From positions 1 through 64,000 of the forward strand of contig JACDOF010000013.1 in the NCBI GenBank assembly GCA_017656235.1: a stretch of 64,000 nucleotides of DNA. The letters are read 5' to 3'. The notes beneath the pieces were generated by a model. The model saw only the letters and a program-made list of their open reading frames with translations, searched no databases and had not been told where the DNA came from. This DNA is from Brevibacillus sp. Its GTDB lineage: Bacteria; Bacillota; Bacilli; Brevibacillales; Brevibacillaceae. The translations under genes were made by a program, and so were the position numbers. Of the stretch, positions 15,417 through 25,093 are shown one piece after another; position 1 is the stretch's first letter; every line of letters starts with the position of its first letter.

Positions 15417-16079
15417 GTGAGTACGAATCTCCGTCCCCCTTTTACGGTCGATCTGTCGGTCGAAGAGTTTCGCGCCCATTACTGGTACAAGCAAGAACTG
15501 GCCGCCATCTGCCGCCAGCACGGGCTGCCCGCCTCCGGCACCAAAGCGGAGTTGGAAGAACGGCTGGTGCACTTCTTGACGGGTACGGCTGAACCGGCGG
15601 CGGCTCCCCGAGCCAAGGCGACCAACCTGCGCCGCAAAGCGACCAATCCGCCAATCAGCCTGGAGACGAGGCTGATTCCCGACGGATTCAAGTTTAACAA
15701 GGAAGCGCGGGAATTTTTTCAAAACTACTACGGGGTCCAGAAGTTCTCCTTTACCAAAGAGATGGCTGCGGCCCTGCGTGATGCAGAGGCGCGAGGCGAT
15801 TACGCGATGACCGTCGCCGATCTGATCGCCGTATACGAGAGCAGCCGCAAGCGGGGAAAGCAGAGCGGCGTCCCGGCAACTGCCGAAGAAAAGACGTACC
15901 AGTGGAATGCGTTCGTGCGGGATTTTCACGCTGATCCACGCACAAAAAAGTGGAAAAACAAGATGGAAATCGCGGCGTTCTTGTGGCGGCAGGTACGGGA
16001 TCGCAAAGGCGCCAAGCAGTATGATCCTTCGTTGGTGGACGAGTTCCGGGAACAGATCGGGCGGATCGAAAGGGGATGA
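15417..16079 (+). CDS. SAP-domain protein with DUF6434-like C-terminus
   Basis: A 220-residue protein. Residues about 10-50 form a SAP motif (LSVEEFRAHYWYKQELAAICRQ and GTKAELEERL), a small helix-loop-helix usually found in DNA-binding proteins. A basic linker (KATNLRRKATNPP) follows, then a helical region with FKFNKEAREFFQNYYG and TYQWNAFVRDFHADPRTKKW that resembles DUF6434. The role is unknown; nucleic-acid binding is likely. The GTG at 15417 has GAGGAG nine bases upstream. It ends about 200 bases before the first CRISPR array, and there is no sign that it belongs to the CRISPR system. Confidence 0.7.
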   Translation: MSTNLRPPFTVDLSVEEFRAHYWYKQELAAICRQHGLPASGTKAELEERLVHFLTGTAEPAAAPRAKATNLRRKATNPPISLETRLIPDGFKFNKEAREFFQNYYGVQKFSFTKEMAAALRDAEARGDYAMTVADLIAVYESSRKRGKQSGVPATAEEKTYQWNAFVRDFHADPRTKKWKNKMEIAAFLWRQVRDRKGAKQYDPSLVDEFREQIGRIERG

Positions 16080-16122
16080 CATCATTTAATTGGCAAGCTT
16101 AATGGGAAAACAAAACCTTGCC

Positions 16123-16292
16123 CTTGTCGTCGACCTCCAGTCGTGCAGTAACCCCGGGGGATCGACGACAAGCTGTTTTTTGGTGGATTGCTTGTGGGAT
16201 AAGGGATTTAGGAGGTTTCGGGCAAGCGTCTGGAATTTTTTTCTGTGATCATGTATGCTAAAAGAAAGCTGACAGTACAAGGGTTTTTTGGG
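16123..16292 (+). promoter_or_regulatory. Leader of CRISPR array 1
   Basis: The segment shares blocks with the leader of array 2: GTCGTCGACCTCCAGT, GGGGATCGACGACAA, GGGATAAGGGATT, AAAAGAAAGCTG and GGTTTTTTGGG right before the first repeat. CTTGTCGTCGA (16123-16133) and TCGACGACAAG (16162-16172) are a perfect 11-bp inverted repeat followed by a T run, 120 bases before the first repeat. TATGCT near 16255 is a candidate -10 for pre-crRNA transcription. Leaders direct new spacer insertion by Cas1-Cas2. The hairpin could also end transcription from the SAP gene. Confidence 0.7.
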
Positions 16293-17453
16293 GTTTTGAT
16301 CGTACCTATGAGGGATTGAAACCATGGCTCTGAAAATCTCCTGGTGTTCGGGTTTGGCGTTTTGATCGTACCTATGAGGGATTGAAACAAAAGCTGACGG
16401 TAGAAGTTTCGGATGTGAAACGGAGGGTTTTGATCGTACCTATGAGGGATTGAAACAGACGATGCAACAGGTTGAGCCGAAACAGGAGGATGTTTTGATC
16501 GTACCTATGAGGGATTGAAACTTACTCTCATGCTCATATGCAGAAAGATACAGAACCTTGTTTTGATCGTACCTATGAGGGATTGAAACTCGGATGGTGT
16601 GGGAGAGGGTGAAGAAAGGAGGTTATGTTTTGATCGTACCTATGAGGGATTGAAACAACCGCCCCATTTCTATATCAATACTTTGGAAGGCGTTTTGATC
16701 GTACCTATGAGGGATTGAAACTTCGTTTTTCGCTTTTCTTACTAAGCCGATTTCGTGTTTTGATCGTACCTATGAGGGATTGAAACGCGACGTTCGTCAC
16801 TTCTTGGACGGACGGGCCAAACAGTTTTGATCGTACCTATGAGGGATTGAAACAAACCGGTACTCAGGGTGTTCGTGCAGCCGAACTGGTTTTGATCGTA
16901 CCTATGAGGGATTGAAACTCTGCGGTGTCAGTCGAACACGTCACATTGGCGTTTGTTTTGATCGTACCTATGAGGGATTGAAACCTTTCCACACTTGGCC
17001 GGGCTTGTTCACCCATTTTGTTTTGATCGTACCTATGAGGGATTGAAACAATTAAATAAAAAAAGCCCATGATCTGGGCTTATTGTTTTGATCGTACCTA
17101 TGAGGGATTGAAACTCGGTCAAGCATTTCCCTGGAGGACAAAGGACGGCAGGGTTTTGATCGTACCTATGAGGGATTGAAACGTTCTATCCAGGTGTACT
17201 ATGACCATCCGGTTGAACCGGTTTTGATCGTACCTATGAGGGATTGAAACCGTCACGTTTTAATGCAGACTCAGTAAACCCGCATTGGGTTTTGATCGTA
17301 CCTATGAGGGATTGAAACATGACTACGATGCGAAGACGTCCGACCACGCGAACAGTTTTGATCATACCTATGAGGAATTGAAACATTTTGTAATATGCGC
17401 ATATTTCTTTAATGTCGATTTGGGTTTAGATCCTACCTATGAGGAATTGCCCC
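16293..17453 (+). CRISPR. Type I-B CRISPR array 1 (18 repeats, 17 spacers)
   Basis: The 30-base repeat starts GTTTTGATCGTACC and ends TATGAGGGATTGAAAC. Sixteen copies are identical. Repeat 17 (17355-17384) has two changes. Repeat 18 (17424-17453) is strongly decayed and ends GAGGAATTGCCCC. Spacers are 35-39 bases long. Decay at the right end and the leader on the left show transcription on the plus strand. The 3' eight bases, ATTGAAAC, are the expected 5' handle of the crRNA after Cas6 cutting. Confidence 0.97.
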
Positions 17454-17704
17454 CCAAAAAATCCAGTCATGCCCCGCTAGTAGAAAATATCCCGACAGTA
17501 AAATATTGACCTAGGCATTCACAAGTCCGCCAGTGAGTACTCTTTTTCCCCCAATGAAAGCGTGAGAAGTTTTTTGAAACGTAACCCCCAACCATTTTTT
17601 CCACCAATTTTTCGGGAAATCTACACATGACTTTCTTCCTATGTTAAAATAGTGTTAAATGACAAAATCTGATAAATCATTACATTGTTGCTAGGAGTCA
17701 TTCT
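17454..17704. other. Gap between array 1 and cas6
   Basis: A 250-base AT-rich gap that must hold the promoter of the cas operon. TTAAAAT near 17646 is a possible -10, but I see no matching -35. No gene or further repeat is visible. Confidence 0.4.
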
Positions 17705-18436
17705 ATGCGCTTCAAACTAACGCTTCAATCAGAAAATGGGACAATTGAACTTCCTGCCCACTACAATCACATGATTCAGGCGGCAATATACCGCAACCTT
17801 AGTCCTGAATTTGCTGCTTTCCTGCACGATCAGGGCTACGTGATCGGGAAGAGGCGGTTTCCCTTGTTTGTGTTTTCACGAATGTTCGGTTCTTATACCT
17901 ACGATTCCTCTCAGAAGGTACTCCGCTTTCAAAACCCGGTCCATTTGTACATCTCATCTCCCGTTAGCCAGTTTGTCCACGACATGGCGCAAATCTTTCT
18001 GCGTGACGGGATTCAACTTGGCAAGCAACGACTTCACGTCACAGAAGTAGAAACATCCTCTTTAACCGTCCAACAAGATGAAATCACGGTGCAAACGATG
18101 TCTCCGGCCGTTGCCTACTCCACTCTGTTGCGTCCTGACGGGCGAAAGTATACGCTGTATTTTCATCCCAAATCCAGTGACTTCAAGCGAATTGTCTGTG
18201 AAAATCTCGTCCGTAAAGCAAAGTTGATTTACGGGGAAAGTGTAGAGTTTTCGCCCTTGCTGATACAGGAAGTGGCTTCCTACAAAAAAAGCGTCGCCTT
18301 TTATAAATCTACCGTGATCGAGGCATACAGCGGCAAATTTTTGCTGCAAGGCGACAGGCGGCTATTGCAAACGGCGATAGATGTAGGCCTGGGGAGCAAG
18401 AACTCAATGGGCTTTGGCATGGTTCGGCTGTGCTGA
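17705..18436 (+). CDS. cas6: Cas6 pre-crRNA endoribonuclease
   Basis: A 243-residue RAMP-fold nuclease. The N-terminal LPAHYNHMIQAAIYRNL holds the His/Tyr/Asn region where the catalytic His of Cas6 proteins lies. The glycine-rich C-terminal loop is GLGSKNSMGFGMVRL, diagnostic for the family. It cuts the repeat to leave the ATTGAAAC handle. It is the first gene of the operon and starts 251 bases after array 1. CTAGGAGTC gives the ribosome site. Confidence 0.93.
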   Translation: MRFKLTLQSENGTIELPAHYNHMIQAAIYRNLSPEFAAFLHDQGYVIGKRRFPLFVFSRMFGSYTYDSSQKVLRFQNPVHLYISSPVSQFVHDMAQIFLRDGIQLGKQRLHVTEVETSSLTVQQDEITVQTMSPAVAYSTLLRPDGRKYTLYFHPKSSDFKRIVCENLVRKAKLIYGESVEFSPLLIQEVASYKKSVAFYKSTVIEAYSGKFLLQGDRRLLQTAIDVGLGSKNSMGFGMVRLC

Positions 18437-18475
18437 CCTTGATGATGTTCTGAAAAGTATAAGGGAGGTGATCCT

Positions 18476-20524
18476 TTGCTGACCGAAATGATGATTCGTG
18501 TGGGACAGGCTGTGAAACACAGCAGCTACTCCGTTCAGGAACGAATCGAACTGCTTACCGACGTACATAGCGTAAATTGTAAAAATTACTTTCAAAATGT
18601 ATTCGTTGTAGAAATTGATGAAGAGCAAACAAACTTATCCTATCTAACTGTAGGAACTCATCAAGAGAAAAACGAGTTTGTGGTCGATCAAAAGTGGAGT
18701 CTCTCCTTTCCAATCATCTACCCGAACGGAGGCAATCCGCTCAAAGCCCAGGGTGTTTATCCGATTCCTTGCTACCTTCTCTACGATCCGCATATAAAAA
18801 GTTTTTCCGATGCTGCCCGATTCGTCCAGGATTTCTTGCTCCCCAGATTAAACAGTACCGTCAGTTATAAAAGCTATTCACCTGAGCAGCGGGAACAATT
18901 GGCTGAACGTATCGCTTGCGAGATTGCCGATAAGGCGACGATCCGTGTGAAAGAAGAGGAGAGACAGCTTGGCATCCTGATGATTGTTGACCGTCGGTTG
19001 CCGGAGTTTCGTTACCACCAACATAAAGAGGACCTCGCCAACCAGTTGTGGATTATGGAAAGCAGCCTGTTTCCCGATCATCATGTCTACCTGGATGGGG
19101 AGACTGCTTTGCAACAAATTAGCGAAGCGAAGTTTGTGGAAGCCGGTTCGCTCGGTCGTGAACAGAAAGCGGTCTCTACCTTTACGAACCAGTTGGTAGA
19201 CGAAGTCGTCTCCGTCTACAACAAATCGTGGCTCTGGCTTTCCCCCACCTGGGACATGCCAAAACCGCTGCATTGGAAAGATACGGAGTGGACGAAAGGA
19301 ATTAAACTGGATCGGGACAGCTATGAATCCTTCTTATACGGCACGCAGGCGGTAAAGAAAATCACACAGCCTCTCGTCAGTGCCGTGCTGAAAGAGATGT
19401 TTGCTCCTATAAACAATTCAGAGGCCAAGAAACACATGAAAGCAACCAGCTTTGAGCAGGTATACGGAGCGCCGATCCTCCTGCCGCTGCTAAACAAGCA
19501 GCATGAAGATACTTTCCGGAATCTCAAACACCTCTTAAAAAAAGAAAAGAATAAAAACAAAAACGCTCTGCAATTAAAAGTGATTGCCGGCCTGGAATTT
19601 GACTTGCTGATGAAAGATCATCCCTTGGACGACTATCGGCTGACGTTACTTTATTATTCCGGTGATCTGTCCAGAGGAAACATGCACATCCGGGCAGTGA
19701 TAGAAGATGTCGTACCGAGTGTTGCCAGCCAAATCGAAGACATTTTACAAAACCTGAATCAAATCGAATTACCCGACATAAATGCGTTCCTTGGTATAAA
19801 CGGGGTAAACCAGGATCGGCGTCTGGAAACGCTGCCATCTCTTCTGGCCAATGCTTACGGTCCGGGGTACGTCTGGAGTTCACTGGAGAAAGCCCTGCAC
19901 CGACAACCCTTGACCGCTGACCGAGTGATTCGTTCCACGGCCACAAGGTTAAACGAACTGGCAAACAAACGAGATCATTGGGGCATCAGGCTGGAATTGT
20001 TGTTCTACTTTGGGTTCATGTACTTTCTGCGGGAGTATACGCAACGTGTTGTGAATGAGAAAGAGAGGAGCGTGAACGATTTGAGCCAATGGAAAGAGAT
20101 CATGGAACGGTATCACCAGGGAGAGATTGACGAAGAAACCATGTACTCGATCGATGCTCTCGGGTTTGTTACCGGTCTGATGTTGAAGCAGTTTGAGAAT
20201 TCATACTATCACAAAACCAATAAAAAGGAATTCTTCGCGCAGCGGGTCATGAAGTTCGGTGCCAAACTAACCCCGGAGATGATCTGGAAGAACGGTGTTC
20301 TGCAATGTCCCGCATTGGAGCATAAGTGGAAGTTGAAACTGGCAGGAAATTTTCACAAAGTTCGCCCGGCAGTTCACTTTGGTTTCAACCATTTTCGCCA
20401 AACAGGTGAACTTGTATCCAAAGCACCCGATTTTATCAACATGTTTTGGGCAGGTTTTTACAGCTATCAAAATCCGAACAAACAAGACCAGATCAAGGAG
20501 GAGACAGAAAATGTCCATTCGTAA
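18476..20524 (+). CDS. cas8b: Cas8b (Csh1/TM1802 family), Cascade large subunit
   Basis: A 682-residue protein placed between cas6 and cas7, as in type I-B loci. The sequence is diverged, as usual for Cas8, but VYGAPILLPLLNKQHEDTF and the C-terminal SYYHKTNKKEFFAQRVMKFG / PDFINMFWAGFY segments suit the TM1802/Csh1 group. It recognises the PAM and recruits Cas3. The TTG at 18476 lies five bases after GGGAGGTG; the first ATG (18488) is too far away. The gene overlaps cas7 by 14 bases. Confidence 0.85.
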   Translation: MLTEMMIRVGQAVKHSSYSVQERIELLTDVHSVNCKNYFQNVFVVEIDEEQTNLSYLTVGTHQEKNEFVVDQKWSLSFPIIYPNGGNPLKAQGVYPIPCYLLYDPHIKSFSDAARFVQDFLLPRLNSTVSYKSYSPEQREQLAERIACEIADKATIRVKEEERQLGILMIVDRRLPEFRYHQHKEDLANQLWIMESSLFPDHHVYLDGETALQQISEAKFVEAGSLGREQKAVSTFTNQLVDEVVSVYNKSWLWLSPTWDMPKPLHWKDTEWTKGIKLDRDSYESFLYGTQAVKKITQPLVSAVLKEMFAPINNSEAKKHMKATSFEQVYGAPILLPLLNKQHEDTFRNLKHLLKKEKNKNKNALQLKVIAGLEFDLLMKDHPLDDYRLTLLYYSGDLSRGNMHIRAVIEDVVPSVASQIEDILQNLNQIELPDINAFLGINGVNQDRRLETLPSLLANAYGPGYVWSSLEKALHRQPLTADRVIRSTATRLNELANKRDHWGIRLELLFYFGFMYFLREYTQRVVNEKERSVNDLSQWKEIMERYHQGEIDEETMYSIDALGFVTGLMLKQFENSYYHKTNKKEFFAQRVMKFGAKLTPEMIWKNGVLQCPALEHKWKLKLAGNFHKVRPAVHFGFNHFRQTGELVSKAPDFINMFWAGFYSYQNPNKQDQIKEETENVHS

Positions 20525-21479
20525 TGGAGAAATCTTGTTCATCAAATCGGTGAAAGACGGTATTCCCAATCGCGATCCGCTTAATGACAGTGATGCCAGG
20601 CGGTTGTTCCCGGAGGAAGATGGGCGCATCTCACTGTCCGATGTGAGTATAAAGCGCGACGTGCGCGATTTTGTCAGCAGTGCGTATGAAAACGGAGGAC
20701 CTGAACGGAAACATTACGTCTTTGTCCAGCAAATGATGAATGAGAAAGGAAAGCTGCTCGGACGGAAAAGCATAGCTGAATGGATTGCCCAGGAAGCGGG
20801 GAAAGAAAAAGAAGCAAAGCAGGATCTGAAACGTGTATTGTTGGACCACTGCTTCGATGTCCGTACCTTCGGCATCGTTTACTCGGTAAATCCCAAGTTT
20901 CATCTAACCGGACCGGTACAGTTCGGATGGGCGCATTCCATGCATCCTGTAGACAGCCACTATGTGCAGGGGACGGTCGTGATGCCAAGCACAGATGCTT
21001 CGTCAGGAGACGATGGCAAGGAAGAAGGGAAGACTCAGGGAACGATTTGGACCACCTATACCGTCCCCTTTGCGGTATTCGCCATGCCGGGGGTTATCAA
21101 TGCCAAAAATGCGGAACATACCGGAATGACAGAAGAGGATCAGGAATTGCTGCTCAGGGCTTTGTGGCAGGGAACGCAGCATCGGCAGGCCAGAGGAAGA
21201 GGTCAGCAGCAGCCGTTGGTATTGGTACATATTGAATACAATGATCCTTATTACCGGATCGGGTATTTAGAGGAGCTGGTTTCCCTTGTACCTGATGTGA
21301 ATGAATGGAGAATGCAGCAAAGACAACCTGCTTCCCTGCAGGATGTCAAGATCAATCTTGAGAGATTGGTACGTGCAATTGAAGAGCATCAATCCAAAAT
21401 TGCAAGGTGCCGAATCTGGTGTCATCCGTCTGTGGATGTGTTGGGTGAGTGGACGCCGTATCAACAACCATTGTGGTAG
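20511..21479 (+). CDS. cas7: Cas7 (Csh2-type) Cascade backbone protein
   Basis: A 322-residue backbone subunit that coats the crRNA. The N-terminal IRNGEILFIKSVKDGIPNRDPLND and DVSIKRDVRDFV are typical of type I-B Cas7. The middle has FDVRTFGIVYSVNP and TGPVQFGWAHSMHPV, and the C-terminal half is RIWCHPSVDVLGEW. AAGGAGGAGAC lies just before the ATG at 20511, inside the end of cas8b. The longer frame back to 20379 is only overlap with cas8b. Confidence 0.93.
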   Translation: MSIRNGEILFIKSVKDGIPNRDPLNDSDARRLFPEEDGRISLSDVSIKRDVRDFVSSAYENGGPERKHYVFVQQMMNEKGKLLGRKSIAEWIAQEAGKEKEAKQDLKRVLLDHCFDVRTFGIVYSVNPKFHLTGPVQFGWAHSMHPVDSHYVQGTVVMPSTDASSGDDGKEEGKTQGTIWTTYTVPFAVFAMPGVINAKNAEHTGMTEEDQELLLRALWQGTQHRQARGRGQQQPLVLVHIEYNDPYYRIGYLEELVSLVPDVNEWRMQQRQPASLQDVKINLERLVRAIEEHQSKIARCRIWCHPSVDVLGEWTPYQQPLW

Positions 21480-21493
21480 ATTGAGGGATTCGC

Positions 21494-22183
21494 ATGAAGG
21501 TTTTGGCTTTCGACGTCACAGGGGCATTGGCTCATTTCCGCAAGCCGGATACGACCGCCACACAGTTGACCTATCCGTTCATCACACCGACAGCGGCAAA
21601 AGGGTTGGTTGGTGCCATTTTGGGACTCTCTGATTTTCGCACGAGGGATCGAGTCGGCATTCAGTTGCTGCGTCCCGTGAGACAGTCGGCACAGCAGATG
21701 TCCATGCTGGGGAAAGATGGGGGACAAGTGTTTAACCGTCCGACTACCATCGAGTTATTGGTACAGCCCGGCTATCGAATCTATTATGCCGGTGACGAAT
21801 ACAGTGATGATCTGCACGACTTTTTACTAAAGGAGCATGCAGTTTATCCAACGTATTTAGGGGTTGCCTTTGCCCTGACAAAGCCCAAGCTTGTACAAGT
21901 GTTTGAACAGGTCTCACCTGTACAAGATCGCTTGGAACAGATCGTGACAAAAACAGTTGTTCCCGCAGAGATCGTTCAGGACCTTGTGATAGAACCTGAT
22001 CGGCATTACAGCCGGGCGGGCGGTTTCCTTCGACAATACTTGGGCGACCGTACCTTTGAAAAATCCGTGGACTTTATCTACGAACGGCAGGGAAAGCCGA
22101 TGTCCGTACGCTTGGCGGATGATTTCTTGTCCTCAGATGTGCAAATTGTTCGTTTGGGAGATGAATACGTATGTCTGGTTTGA
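21494..22183 (+). CDS. cas5: Cas5 (type I-B) Cascade subunit
   Basis: A 229-residue RAMP protein that caps the 5' handle of the crRNA. The start MKVLAFDVTGALAHFRKPDTTATQLTYPF-type region and PTAAKGLVGAILGL are the family hallmark (beta strand and glycine-rich loop). It begins 14 bases after cas7 with GAGGG upstream and overlaps cas3 by 13 bases. Confidence 0.93.
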   Translation: MKVLAFDVTGALAHFRKPDTTATQLTYPFITPTAAKGLVGAILGLSDFRTRDRVGIQLLRPVRQSAQQMSMLGKDGGQVFNRPTTIELLVQPGYRIYYAGDEYSDDLHDFLLKEHAVYPTYLGVAFALTKPKLVQVFEQVSPVQDRLEQIVTKTVVPAEIVQDLVIEPDRHYSRAGGFLRQYLGDRTFEKSVDFIYERQGKPMSVRLADDFLSSDVQIVRLGDEYVCLV

Positions 22184-24549
22184 CCCCGTTTGCTTCGTGT
22201 ATAGCACGTCCTGATGAGGGAGAGCGGAGATACCCTCTTGAGCAGCACCTGCTTAATGTCAAGCAGTACATGGAAGAGTGGGTTCGCGCCAGCGGGATCT
22301 ATCGGGAACAGCAAGGATTGATACAACTTATGGGACTGGCCGGTTGCTGTCACGACATCGCCAAGTCTCACCGGAAATGGCAAGCGTACATTCGTAGTCG
22401 TTCTAACAACGTCAAAGGCCCCCCGCACGCTCCGGCAGGGGCCTTTCTTTTTTCCTACCTGGCTTATCACCTGTTACACGCGAGAGGGGAGTGGCGGGAC
22501 TATAAACGGCACTGGCTCTGGATGATCCGTGACGTGGCTGACCATCACGGCAGGCTCAAGGATTTGTCGGAGGTTGCATGGGTGTACAAATACGAATGGA
22601 ATGAGATGGATCTAGAGGGGATTGAAGCGTTTTTCAAAAGAGAGTATCGTGAGTTAGCCAATGTCAGCATTTCCGTGTCTGGATTGATTGAGTGGATAAA
22701 AGAGGTTCGTCTTCACATTCGCCAGGTTGAGTGGGAACTGTTTGCCCAGCCGGATCAAACATACATGGAAGCGATGAGAGAATTGCAGCGCCTTCGACAT
22801 CTTAGCACCGGTTTGATCGCAGGGGATCGTTTTGACATTGTATCTACTAACAACCCGATGTTGACGGATGAGCAATTAAAGAGATCTAACCTGCATATGG
22901 ACCGTTACTGTAACAGCAAGCAGCTGCACCGGTTGGCAAACGAGCGGAAACGGGCCCAACATGCCATTCTTGCCCAACTGGCAGCAAACCCGCAGCGCAA
23001 AATGTATACGCTGGAGATGCCGACCGGATACGGAAAAACGATTACCTCTCTCAAACTGGCTGTCTGGCTAGCCCAGCAGCAACGATACCACAAAATCGTC
23101 TATGTAGCTCCCTATATTTCCATCCTGGAACAGACCGCTGAGGTGATCCGGGATGCAATGGATATGGCGGCACTTGAGCACCATTCGTTAGCGGTATGGG
23201 ACGACGACCAAATCGAACAACGAACCGGCAAAAGCCAACTCACAATGGAATCCTGGGCCCATGAAGTTGTCTGCACCAGCTTCCAGCAATTTGGCAAAGC
23301 AATCTTCCCCAAACGAGCACAGGATTTGCTGCGCAGGGCTTTTCTGCAAGACAGCATCATCCTCATTGACGAACCACAGATTTTCTCGCCGGAAGGCTGG
23401 AATCTCTTTTTGTGCGGGTTGGAATCGATGGCGGAACAGCACAATCTGCGTGTGATTTTTTTGTCTGCAACAATGCCGCCCTTTCATGAAGGATTAACGA
23501 CTCCTCCTACACCGCTTCGCTACAAACCGGAGAAGACACAGGAGCGATACGAAGTATGGTGCCAGTCTGAATCCATGGATGAGCAGCAGTTGGCTGCCTT
23601 TTTGCTGGGGCGTCACGAACGGAAACAAGCAGCAATCCTGAATACCATTGAGGATGCCGTGCGTGTACACCAATGGGTAACAGAACTGGCTCCAGAAATC
23701 GATACTCGACTTGTGCACGGTCTGATGATTCCGTTACATAAAAAAATCGCTATCCGCAGCATTCAGCACCACTTGACTGATTGCCGGGATCACCCGTTGA
23801 TCGTGGTTTCCACCCAAGTGCTCGAAGCGGGTGTAGATGTCAGTTTTCAACATGTGGCCAGAGCTTTGCCGATTATGCCTTCCGTAGTGCAGGCCGCAGG
23901 TCGTGTCAATCGCCATGGTGAAGCGGAAAGAGGAATTTTGACATTATTCCGTTTTTTACGAAACGGCGAGAAAGATACACGTTCTTCTATCTACCGCCAT
24001 CATCTGCTCAGCATTACGGACGATTTGCTTCAGCGCCGACAGGTGTGGACTGAATCCCAGATGAACGAACTGATTGAAACCTACTACCGTACCATGTTCA
24101 AAGAGAACCGCTTTACGGCCAGCATGAACACCATACTGGATGCGTATCGGGGGGAATGGTCGGAGGTAAGCAAGTTTGAGCCGTTTGGTCAGGATTTGAT
24201 GCGTTTGCCCCTGTTCGTCCCGTGGCAATACGATGAAGCGGCGAGATGCTTTTTGCCGGAGCAGTTTGTCCGCTTGCAGGAAAGGTTTGCGCTTTTTACA
24301 CCAGAGAAAATTTATGAATGCTATCGGGATCGTGATTACTGGAAGCGACGTGATATGGCGGAGCGGAAGCAGTTTATGATTTTGTTCAATCACTACGTTT
24401 TAAACGTTCCCGTGAAGGTTGCTCTAGATTGTGTGGGGAAGGAGGATTACCTGGACAATCGCATTCCGTACTTGGAGGACACAGATGCGTACGATCATTG
24501 GAAGGGCTTGATCAGACACTTTGATGAAGTCGGTGATACCATCATCTAG
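22171..24549 (+). CDS. cas3: Cas3 nuclease-helicase (HD plus DExH)
   Basis: A 792-residue effector. The N-terminal HD nuclease has GCCHDIAKSHRKW near residue 52 and VADHHGRL near 128. The superfamily-2 helicase shows PTGYGKT (near 288) for ATP binding, ILIDEPQIF as Walker B, FLSATMPP as motif III and QAAGRVNRHGE as motif VI. It degrades DNA bound by Cascade. The ATG is inside the end of cas5, which indicates coupled translation. Both domains look complete. Confidence 0.95.
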   Translation: MSGLTPFASCIARPDEGERRYPLEQHLLNVKQYMEEWVRASGIYREQQGLIQLMGLAGCCHDIAKSHRKWQAYIRSRSNNVKGPPHAPAGAFLFSYLAYHLLHARGEWRDYKRHWLWMIRDVADHHGRLKDLSEVAWVYKYEWNEMDLEGIEAFFKREYRELANVSISVSGLIEWIKEVRLHIRQVEWELFAQPDQTYMEAMRELQRLRHLSTGLIAGDRFDIVSTNNPMLTDEQLKRSNLHMDRYCNSKQLHRLANERKRAQHAILAQLAANPQRKMYTLEMPTGYGKTITSLKLAVWLAQQQRYHKIVYVAPYISILEQTAEVIRDAMDMAALEHHSLAVWDDDQIEQRTGKSQLTMESWAHEVVCTSFQQFGKAIFPKRAQDLLRRAFLQDSIILIDEPQIFSPEGWNLFLCGLESMAEQHNLRVIFLSATMPPFHEGLTTPPTPLRYKPEKTQERYEVWCQSESMDEQQLAAFLLGRHERKQAAILNTIEDAVRVHQWVTELAPEIDTRLVHGLMIPLHKKIAIRSIQHHLTDCRDHPLIVVSTQVLEAGVDVSFQHVARALPIMPSVVQAAGRVNRHGEAERGILTLFRFLRNGEKDTRSSIYRHHLLSITDDLLQRRQVWTESQMNELIETYYRTMFKENRFTASMNTILDAYRGEWSEVSKFEPFGQDLMRLPLFVPWQYDEAARCFLPEQFVRLQERFALFTPEKIYECYRDRDYWKRRDMAERKQFMILFNHYVLNVPVKVALDCVGKEDYLDNRIPYLEDTDAYDHWKGLIRHFDEVGDTII

Positions 24550-24576
24550 CGTGTTGCAAAAAGAGGAGGGGAGATC

Positions 24577-25089
24577 GTGACAGTGGAATTGCCTGTGACA
24601 GGCACGGACATTTGGTACTACTTTATCTGCAAACGGGAGTGCTGGTTGATGATCCACCGAATCGCTCCCGATGAAGAAGATGAAAATCTGGAGATTGGAC
24701 GTTTCATTCATGAGTACCGATTGGGCAGACAAAAAAAGGAGCTTTCCGTTGATTCCGTTCAGTTGGATCGGATCAAGAAAGTAGGTGATCACTTGATTGT
24801 ACAGGAGATCAAGAAATCGTCACGCTTTCTCGAAAGCTCCCGGTATCAGCTGCTGTACTATTTGCAAACGTTGAAGAAGATGGGGATTGAGGCGAAGGGG
24901 GAATTGGTGTTCCCGGAAGAGAGAAAGAAAGAGTCGGTGATATTGACCCCGGAAGAGGAGCGGGTTCTGGATCGGGCGGTGGCAGAGATTCGCCATATCG
25001 CCAGGCAGCCTGTTCCTCCTCCCCCGAAAAAGATTAATTATTGTCGGAAATGCGCGTACCGGGACTACTGTTGGGCCGGGGAGGAGTAA
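24577..25089 (+). CDS. cas4: Cas4 adaptation exonuclease
   Basis: A 170-residue RecB-like protein. Cys residues of the iron-sulfur cluster are in FICKRECWLM near residue 18 and YCRKCAYRDYC at the C-terminus. The nuclease core has IGRFIHEYR, IVQEIKKSSR and SRYQLLYYL. Cas4 trims prespacers and selects the PAM side. GGAGGGGAG precedes the GTG start. cas1 follows four bases after its stop. Confidence 0.93.
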   Translation: MTVELPVTGTDIWYYFICKRECWLMIHRIAPDEEDENLEIGRFIHEYRLGRQKKELSVDSVQLDRIKKVGDHLIVQEIKKSSRFLESSRYQLLYYLQTLKKMGIEAKGELVFPEERKKESVILTPEEERVLDRAVAEIRHIARQPVPPPPKKINYCRKCAYRDYCWAGEE

Positions 25090-25093
25090 AATT

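Noticed and set aside
15045-16085. A 346-codon open frame on the minus strand
   Set aside because: Antisense to the SAP-domain gene, which has a good start and recognisable domain; the frame also covers the operator region.
16123-16172. Leader hairpin of array 1 as simply the terminator of the SAP-domain gene
   Set aside because: The same inverted repeat occurs at the same distance from array 2, where the upstream gene is cas2, so it belongs to the leaders, although termination may be part of its role.
22171-24549. Cas3 with a broken Walker B motif (DEPQ)
   Set aside because: The DE pair is present, the third and fourth positions vary in type I Cas3 proteins, and all other motifs are intact.
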